A stretch of DNA of 5,732 bases, taken from NCBI GenBank assembly GCA_043823315.1, contig JBDRAU010000049.1, positions 1 through 5,732 on the forward strand. The letters run 5' to 3'. The notes under the pieces are model-generated. The model saw only the letters and a list, made by a program, of their open reading frames with translations. It was not told the origin of the DNA and ran no database searches. Both the position numbers and the translations under genes were made by a program. This DNA comes from JBDRAU01 sp043823315 (GTDB taxonomy: Bacteria; Patescibacteriota; UBA1384; DTJR01). This document shows, piece by piece, positions 1 to 4,125 of the stretch; within the stretch, counting starts at the first letter, position 1; each line of letters opens with the position of its first letter.

Positions 1-135
1 CGAGGTTTGATAGTTTAGTAAAAATGGTAGCGTAGCTCAGTTGGTTAGAGCGAGGGAATCACAGACCTTTGCTGTCGAGGTTTGATAGTTTAGTAAAAAT
101 GGTAGCGTAGCTCAGTTGGTTAGAGCGAGGGAATC
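1..135 (+). repeat. 60-bp exact direct repeat spanning a tRNA 5' half
   Basis: Bases 1-60 are repeated exactly at 76-135, with a 15-base spacer (61-75) between copies. Each copy holds 25 bases of AT-rich upstream sequence followed by the first 35 bases of the CAT tRNA, ending in the anticodon after C34. The window begins exactly at the repeat boundary, so this could be an assembly or contig-end effect as well as a real tandem duplication. The spacer does not match the equivalent bases of the intact tRNA (136-150) beyond about half the positions. Confidence 0.85.
26..75 (+). pseudogene. truncated tRNA copy (5' half only, CAT-type)
   Basis: Bases 26-60 equal the first 35 bases of the intact tRNA at 101: acceptor 5' strand GGTAGCG, D arm GCTC/GAGC and the 5' anticodon strand. 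Identity stops after position C34 of the anticodon. What follows (61-75) can fold as a small hairpin, ACAG/CTGT around a 7-base loop, which weakly recalls a T arm. No matching 3' acceptor strand or CCA follows before the next copy begins, so it cannot make a normal tRNA. It could be a partial duplication remnant or an assembly artefact. Confidence 0.6.
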
Positions 136-177
136 ATAACCCCTAGGTCACAGGTTCGATCCCTGTCGCTACCACCA
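101..177 (+). tRNA. tRNA-Met (anticodon CAT), probably elongator
   Basis: A complete cloverleaf can be drawn. The acceptor stem GGTAGCG/CGCTACC (101-107 with 167-173) is perfect, with TA at positions 8-9. The D stem is GCTC/GAGC, with GG in the D loop. The anticodon stem AGGGA/CCCCT has four pairs and an A132-C140 mismatch next to the loop; the loop ATCATAA has anticodon CAT at 135-137. The T stem ACAGG/CCTGT encloses loop TTCGATC, followed by discriminator A174 and an encoded CCA at 175-177. The G1-C72 pair argues against initiator tRNA, which normally has a mismatch there. The D arm and 3' half resemble E. coli elongator tRNA-Met from memory, but a lysidine-modified tRNA-Ile2 (also CAT) cannot be excluded. 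Confidence 0.9.
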
Positions 178-191
178 AAGTTGACTTTCTG

Positions 192-397
192 AGCTACGCT
201 AGCTCAAGTGGTTACCCGCCCCTGCCAAAAGCAGGTTCGGGCGGGGAGCGAGGGAATTCCTGCCCGGCTCGCTTGGTGAGACGGGATAACCCTTAGGTCA
301 GAGGCTTGACCCGTAGATGACGCTTCGGCAATAACAGAACGTAGTTCGTTTTGCGGAAAGGAGTTCTATCGGGATTCGACTCCACTCGTTGCCACCA
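192..397 (+). ncRNA. tRNA-like element with a hairpin insert in each of three arms (interrupted tRNA or pseudogene)
   Basis: Not a normal tRNA, but it aligns to the neighbouring CAT tRNA in blocks: 200-214 (13/15 identical), 246-257 (12/12), 286-300 (14/15), then a T-loop and CCACCA end at 375-397. Native stems still pair: D stem 202-205/246-249 4 of 4; anticodon stem 251-255/290-294 4 of 5 with one wobble and the same A-C mismatch as the tRNA at 101; T stem 300-304/382-386 4 of 5; acceptor 192-198/387-393 5 of 7. D-loop GG and T-loop TTCGA are kept. Three inserts interrupt it: 215-245 (stem CCCGCC/GGCGGG plus CCTGC/GCAGG), about 260-285 (CCCG/CGGG plus CTC/GAG) and 305-374 (CCCGTAGA/TCTATCGGG, one bulge). 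Whether it is processed, acts as a structured RNA, or is a decaying copy cannot be told from sequence. There is no room for a group I intron core in any insert. Confidence 0.55.
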
Positions 398-402
398 ATC
401 AT

Positions 403-430
403 TTAACTTTTCACTTTTAACATTTAATAT
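403..430 (+). promoter_or_regulatory. weak promoter-like pair before ftsH
   Basis: TTAACT (403-408, 4/6 to the -35 consensus), a 16-base spacer and TAATAT (425-430, 4/6 to the -10). Six bases separate the -10 from the ATG at 437, so transcription would begin at or next to the start codon. The stretch is AT-rich, so chance matches are easy; the call rests on the same arrangement recurring at the other two genes. Confidence 0.3.
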
Positions 431-436
431 TGCAAC

Positions 437-2221
437 ATGAATCAAAATACAATCAAAACAATTGCCACGATAATTATCACGATTTTAATCGCTAGCGCTC
501 TTTATAATTATTTTGGTCCGGTTTTTGATCCGAAGCCGGAGGAAGTTACTCTTTCGGAAATTTCCGAAAAATATAAATCTAACTCGATTGAAAAAATTGA
601 AGTCGATAAAGACAAGATTACTGCTTTTCTAAAAGACGGTGGTAAGCTTTTGGCCTACAAGGAGGACAATGCAGTTCTTTCCGATTACAATATTTCAGCC
701 GATAAGGTTAATGTCGACGTTAAGAATCCTGATACGGGAAGTATTTGGCCGACTCTTCTTAGCGTCGTCTTGCCATTTTTGCTTCTTGGTGGATTTATTT
801 ATTACATGCTTCGCCAAGCTCAAGGAGCAAATGCCAAAGCGATGAGTTTCGGAAAATCAACTGCTCGGCTCGCCAATCAAAAAAACAAAATTACTTTCGC
901 TAACGTGGCCGGATTAAAAGAAGCCAAAACAGAGCTGGAAGAGGTTGTGGAGTTTTTGAGAAATCCGCTAAAGTTCAAGCAGATCGGTGCGGAGATTCCC
1001 AAGGGGGTTTTACTGATCGGATTGCCGGGAGTGGGAAAGACGCTGCTTGCCAAAGCGGTCGCCGGTGAAGCGGGCGTGCCATTTTTTGCAATTTCAGCTT
1101 CTGAATTTGTCGAGATGTTTGTCGGTGTTGGTGCCTCGAGGGTTCGGGATATGTTTACCAAAGCCAAGAGAAACGCTCCTTGCGTGATTTTTATAGATGA
1201 GCTTGATGCGATCGGCCGACAGCGGGGAGCAGGGCTTGGCGGCTCGCACGATGAGCGCGAGCAGACCCTAAACCAGATATTGGTCGAGATGGACGGCTTT
1301 GATACTGACACAAGGGTGATCGTTCTGGCGGCCACCAACAGGCCTGACGTCTTGGATCCGGCGCTTCTTCGCCCGGGGAGATTTGATCGAAGAGTGTCTT
1401 TGAGCTTGCCTGATAAATCGGAGCGAGAGGAAATCCTTAAGATCCATTCTCAAAACAAACCGACTGAAAAAGTTGATTTTGGCGCTGTGGCATCGAATAC
1501 TGTCGGTATGAGCGGAGCAGACTTAAGAAATGTTATGAACGAATCGGCGATTTTGGCGGCTCGAAAAAATCAAAAATCAATTAGTCAAAGAGATATTTTT
1601 GAATCGATTGAGAAAGCTACCCTCGGTCCCGAACGCAAGAGCAAAGTGATGAGCAAGCAGGAAAAAGAGATTGCCGCTTATCATGAATCGGGTCATGCAA
1701 TTATCGGACATTTGATCAAGGATGATCAAGCGCTTCAGAAGGTTTCGATTGTTTCGCGCGGAATGGCTCTTGGTTACACGTGGAGCATGCAGAAAGAAGA
1801 TCGCTATATGAGATCGAGGGATGATTTTATGAACGATCTTATGGAGCTTTTGGCGGGACGCGTTGCGGAAAAAATGATTTTTGGCAAACTCACCACCGGT
1901 GCATCAAACGATCTTGAGAGGGCGACCAAAATTGCCAGTGACATGGTTCAGGTTTTTGGCATGTCAGACAAGATCGGTCCGGTCGTTGTCGGTCAAAAGG
2001 ATGAACTAGTTTTCTTGGGCCGCGAGCTTGGGGAGCATAAAAACCATTCCGAAAAGATTTCGGCAGTTATAGATGACGAGATAGAAAAGATCATCCGCCA
2101 AGCTGAAGAAAAAACCAAGCAGGTTCTAACTAAACAAAAAGTAAAGTTGACTAAACTTGCCAAAGCAGTACTTAAAAAAGAAACTTTAGAACGCGAAGAA
2201 CTCGAGAAGATATTGAGTTAG
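437..2221 (+). CDS. ftsH: ATP-dependent zinc metalloprotease FtsH
   Basis: A 594-residue membrane-bound AAA+ protease that extracts and degrades misfolded membrane proteins and selected soluble substrates, normally as a hexamer. Two N-terminal membrane segments (about residues 7-26 and 104-125) flank a small extracytoplasmic domain. The AAA+ domain follows with Walker A GLPGVGKT (195-202), pore loop F228-V229-G230, Walker B with D254-E255, and arginine fingers R312 and R315 in the LRPGRFDR motif. The M41 peptidase domain has the zinc site HESGH (H416, E417, H420) and third ligand D492 in the ASNDLERAT motif. All catalytic residues are present and the length is normal, so it should be active. 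The second residue of Walker A is Leu where Pro is usual. ATG 437 is preceded in frame by a stop at 425-427, with no visible Shine-Dalgarno. It converges on the next gene, overlapping it by 4 bases. Confidence 0.97.
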   Translation: MNQNTIKTIATIIITILIASALYNYFGPVFDPKPEEVTLSEISEKYKSNSIEKIEVDKDKITAFLKDGGKLLAYKEDNAVLSDYNISADKVNVDVKNPDTGSIWPTLLSVVLPFLLLGGFIYYMLRQAQGANAKAMSFGKSTARLANQKNKITFANVAGLKEAKTELEEVVEFLRNPLKFKQIGAEIPKGVLLIGLPGVGKTLLAKAVAGEAGVPFFAISASEFVEMFVGVGASRVRDMFTKAKRNAPCVIFIDELDAIGRQRGAGLGGSHDEREQTLNQILVEMDGFDTDTRVIVLAATNRPDVLDPALLRPGRFDRRVSLSLPDKSEREEILKIHSQNKPTEKVDFGAVASNTVGMSGADLRNVMNESAILAARKNQKSISQRDIFESIEKATLGPERKSKVMSKQEKEIAAYHESGHAIIGHLIKDDQALQKVSIVSRGMALGYTWSMQKEDRYMRSRDDFMNDLMELLAGRVAEKMIFGKLTTGASNDLERATKIASDMVQVFGMSDKIGPVVVGQKDELVFLGRELGEHKNHSEKISAVIDDEIEKIIRQAEEKTKQVLTKQKVKLTKLAKAVLKKETLEREELEKILS

Positions 2222-3789
2222 AAGTACTGAAATGTTACTGGATAGTATGTCGGAGCGAAGTTTATATCGGAATCTAAGTTAACTTTGTTTCGCGAATATA
2301 ACTCCCAGGCGTGGGCTGATGGGTTGTACCAGTAATAAAGGCCGTTACGGCTATGAAGCGACCAAAAATAGTTATTTTTTTGCCCATGGACATGTACCCA
2401 AGATGCGGTCACCTGATATTCAAGTCCATTTCTGCTTTTTGTGGTGTAAGTTCGCCAACCAGTTGCAGTATGTTCAACTATTATTTTTTGCCAAACTGTT
2501 CCGGTAGTTCCTTTAAAGTTTTGCTGTGTTGTTCTTTGTTCCGAAGGAGTATAAACTCGATCGACTCCCGATGGAGCATTTCCGCTTTTGTAGTTAATAA
2601 TCGCTTCATTTGCAATATGCAGGTTACCGAGCAGTTTTCTGCATTTTTCCAGGTCACCATCCGGATCTTTGGAATTTTGGCGTCGATTATAAAGTCCCAT
2701 ATAAGTCTTCATCCACGAATCTAATTCAGATATTTTATACATACTCATATTGCCTGTCGCATATTCACCTTTGAATTTTGCCACAATAATACCAGCGTCA
2801 TATAAGCAATTATTCAACTTTTCTGTCCCCAGCCCAGGAATAGCTCCGCAGTCTTTTGTCGGATTCTTGGATTCCTCAACATCGCCTAATTTGTTTGCAG
2901 CAATTCCGTACTTCTTGCCTGAATCGTTTTTCAGTATCCAACCCCCATTCGGATATTCGCTATTGTTCTCTAGACGATACCAATAGTACTTTGTTTTGTT
3001 TACCACTGGATCTCTCAAGCATTTCCAGTTTTTATCTGTTGTTACCGCTCCAGTCGGAGCTTTGACTTCTCTTTGTACTTCAGCGATTGCCTCAGGAAGT
3101 TCCGGCTGTATTGCGGCCTGTTTTTCCTCGGCGACCCTTTTTTCCTCCGCAGCTTTTTTAGCTTCCTCGGCGGTTGTATTTTTCTTGACAACAGGTATTT
3201 CCTGTCCGTTGACCACTATTGGTCCATAATCTTCGCTATTTGGGCCGGCACAGGTTGTTTTTGTAGAGTTGACAATTACTGCTCGGTTTAGGTCATCAGT
3301 GAGAGATTGCTTAACAGCAGGATTTGTTTGCTTTTGCCATTCGGCAATTTTTGCCATGAAGGAATCTCCGTCATCTAAGACCATTATCGGTTTGCCGTTT
3401 ATAGATCCCGAGCTCTTGGTTATAAAATCAGAAACTATTTTTTTGTCTTCTTGGGTTTTCGTCAGACTGCCACTAAGTCCAGGTACGCAGATTTCACTGC
3501 AGCGAAAGTTGTCTCCACCGAGCGCTTTTAAAACCTTATCGTGTGTATTGTATTGGCTTTTCGTTATTGCAGTTAATCCTGGATAGTTATTGACTGCCAC
3601 CTGAATTTTGCCGTCCTTACATTCTCCTGTTCCTTTGTTTACCGTTGCCACTTCTGCCGACACAGGATAAAAATATCTCAAAACAAAAATTGAAGAAAAT
3701 CCAACAGCGATAAAAACCGCTATAAGTCCTACAATAGACCAAATCGCAGCAACTAAGCTTCTAGGTGGTTCTAGATGAGAATGGCTCAT
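2218..3789 (-). CDS. hypothetical membrane-anchored, cysteine- and aromatic-rich protein
   Basis: I do not recognise this 523-residue protein. It has a short N-terminal tail, one hydrophobic segment (about 11-37) without a lipobox, and a long hydrophilic remainder that is probably outside the membrane. All eight cysteines (57, 97, 101, 180, 257, 314, 328, 383) lie after the anchor, an even number compatible with disulfides. Residues about 206-226 are an Ala/Glu/Lys-rich charged helix, probably a coiled-coil or linker between two domains. The C-terminal half is rich in Trp and Tyr and repetitive: YYWY at 268-271 and 485-488, SRNGL at 452-456 and 480-484, and SRN at 499-501. This suggests a cell-surface or wall-binding role, but no enzyme motif is visible. 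The start ATG at 3789-3787 has no Shine-Dalgarno. The TAA stop overlaps the ftsH stop, with no terminator between them. Confidence 0.85.
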   Translation of the reverse strand: MSHSHLEPPRSLVAAIWSIVGLIAVFIAVGFSSIFVLRYFYPVSAEVATVNKGTGECKDGKIQVAVNNYPGLTAITKSQYNTHDKVLKALGGDNFRCSEICVPGLSGSLTKTQEDKKIVSDFITKSSGSINGKPIMVLDDGDSFMAKIAEWQKQTNPAVKQSLTDDLNRAVIVNSTKTTCAGPNSEDYGPIVVNGQEIPVVKKNTTAEEAKKAAEEKRVAEEKQAAIQPELPEAIAEVQREVKAPTGAVTTDKNWKCLRDPVVNKTKYYWYRLENNSEYPNGGWILKNDSGKKYGIAANKLGDVEESKNPTKDCGAIPGLGTEKLNNCLYDAGIIVAKFKGEYATGNMSMYKISELDSWMKTYMGLYNRRQNSKDPDGDLEKCRKLLGNLHIANEAIINYKSGNAPSGVDRVYTPSEQRTTQQNFKGTTGTVWQKIIVEHTATGWRTYTTKSRNGLEYQVTASWVHVHGQKNNYFWSLHSRNGLYYWYNPSAHAWELYSRNKVNLDSDINFAPTYYPVTFQYF

Positions 3790-3797
3790 ATATACAA

Positions 3798-3826
3798 ATT
3801 ATGATAGATAGACCGCTAAATTGCAA
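3798..3826 (-). promoter_or_regulatory. promoter-like pair for the orphan membrane protein gene
   Basis: Read on the minus strand: TTGCAA (3826-3821, 4/6 to the -35), a 17-base spacer, and CATAAT (3803-3798, 5/6 to the -10). Eight bases then precede the ATG at 3789, so the predicted transcription start falls at or within a base or two of the start codon. No Shine-Dalgarno lies between. This is the best of the three promoter-like pairs in the window. Confidence 0.45.
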
Positions 3827-3836
3827 CCGCTCCCGT

Positions 3837-3863
3837 TTCCCGTTTCTAGCGGGAGAACGGGAA
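3837..3863 (+). repeat. hairpin-forming inverted repeat, intergenic
   Basis: TTCCCGTTTCT (3837-3847) pairs with AGAACGGGAA (3854-3863): ten base pairs, one bulged T and a 6-base loop. An alternative pairing, CTCCCG (3830-3835) with CGGGAG (3850-3855), would compete with it. No T-run follows on either strand, so it does not look like an intrinsic terminator. It lies just upstream of the -35-like hexamer of the minus-strand gene, so a regulatory role is possible but unproven. Confidence 0.6.
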
Positions 3864-3967
3864 GCCCCGCATCAATTCACGAAGCGAAACACGGATGTAT
3901 AATCAGTTGTGGAGCATTCGAGAATTTGATGCTGGGGAGCATTTCCATTCAATTGCAACACGGGGCT
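3863..3967 (+). repeat. overlapping imperfect inverted repeats with shared left arm
   Basis: The left arm CCCCGCATCAATTC (3865-3878) pairs with GAATTTGATGCTGGGG (3922-3937) with two single-base bulges across a 43-base loop. The same left arm, as AGCCCCG (3863-3869), can instead pair with CGGGGCT (3961-3967). The octamer GGAGCATT occurs directly repeated at 3911-3918 and 3936-3943. The two pairings are mutually exclusive. The pattern could be a palindromic intergenic repeat or a switchable leader; nothing here decides between them. Confidence 0.5.
3876..3903 (+). promoter_or_regulatory. possible plus-strand promoter inside the repeat region
   Basis: TATAAT at 3898-3903 is a perfect -10 consensus, with TTCACG (3876-3881, 4/6) 16 bases upstream. 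If used, it would transcribe the palindromic region at 3904-4125 as a long leader towards the helicase gene. It sits in the loop of the larger inverted repeat. This is a single sequence match with no other support. Confidence 0.2.
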
Positions 3968-3986
3968 ATGCTGAATATCCTTATTG

Positions 3987-4069
3987 TTCGAGCGGAGTCG
4001 AGAACTTGACGACATGACTTCTCGACTCGACGGAGTTTATACTGAGCTTGTCGAATGTACTCGCTCGAA
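3987..4069 (+). repeat. nested inverted repeats of TTCGAGCG / GAGTCGAGAA type
   Basis: The outer arms TTCGAGCG (3987-3994) and CGCTCGAA (4062-4069) are perfect and extend to ACTCGCTCGAA with one bulge. Inside, GAGTCGAGAA (3995-4004) and TTCTCGACTC (4019-4028) form a perfect 10-bp inverted repeat around a 14-base loop. The TCGA-rich composition and nested arms resemble dispersed palindromic intergenic repeats seen in many bacterial genomes. Membership in a repeat family needs the rest of the genome. Confidence 0.6.
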
Positions 4070-4099
4070 GAAGAGTGGTTTTTCAATGTTCGACAGCTT
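4045..4099 (+). repeat. inverted repeat AGCTTGTCGAA / TTCGACAGCTT
   Basis: AGCTTGTCGAA (4045-4055) pairs with TTCGACA-GCT (4089-4098) with one bulge. It interleaves with the preceding nested repeat, so the two cannot fully form together. The right arm overlaps the -35-like hexamer TCGACA of the helicase gene. Confidence 0.45.
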
Positions 4100-4118
4100 T
4101 ATCGTAAAATGTTATTGT
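4090..4118 (+). promoter_or_regulatory. promoter-like pair before the helicase gene
   Basis: TCGACA (4090-4095, 5/6 to the -35), a 17-base spacer and TATTGT (4113-4118, 4/6 to the -10). Seven bases separate it from the ATG at 4126, placing the likely transcription start at the start codon. A competing -10, TAAAAT at 4105-4110 (5/6), has a poorer -35 match. No Shine-Dalgarno is visible in front of the start. Confidence 0.35.
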
Positions 4119-4125
4119 TTGTTTT

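Noticed and set aside
1..135. CRISPR array or phage attachment site
   Set aside because: There are only two copies of a 60-base repeat, and they are tRNA sequence. No integrase is present, and the duplicated part is the tRNA 5' half rather than the more usual 3' end.
192..397. Group I intron inside a tRNA
   Set aside because: The longest insert is about 70 bases, too short for a group I core, and no recognisable P7-type catalytic pairing was seen. The inserts lie in three arms, not one.
101..397. tmRNA (ssrA), suggested by the GATTCGACTCC...CCACCA end
   Set aside because: The D stem with GGTTA loop and the anticodon arm are those of a tRNA, and no tmRNA 5' domain or plausible tag reading frame ending in Ala-Ala was found. 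The element aligns in blocks to the adjacent tRNA.
327..397. Separate 71-base tRNA starting at GGCAATA and pairing with CGTTGCC
   Set aside because: Six acceptor pairs can form, but there is no D arm and no anticodon arm with a T33-type loop. The block alignment to the neighbouring tRNA explains more of the sequence.
877..1338. Minus-strand open frame of 153 codons within ftsH
   Set aside because: It lies opposite the conserved AAA+ domain of ftsH and has no recognisable motif; it is a shadow of the real gene.
2353..2724. Plus-strand open frames opposite the orphan membrane protein gene
   Set aside because: Several short overlapping frames occur there, but the 523-codon minus-strand frame is far longer, has a clear membrane segment and repeats, and accounts for the region.
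3837..3863. Intrinsic terminator
   Set aside because: The stem is good, but no T-run follows on either strand, and no gene on either strand ends there.
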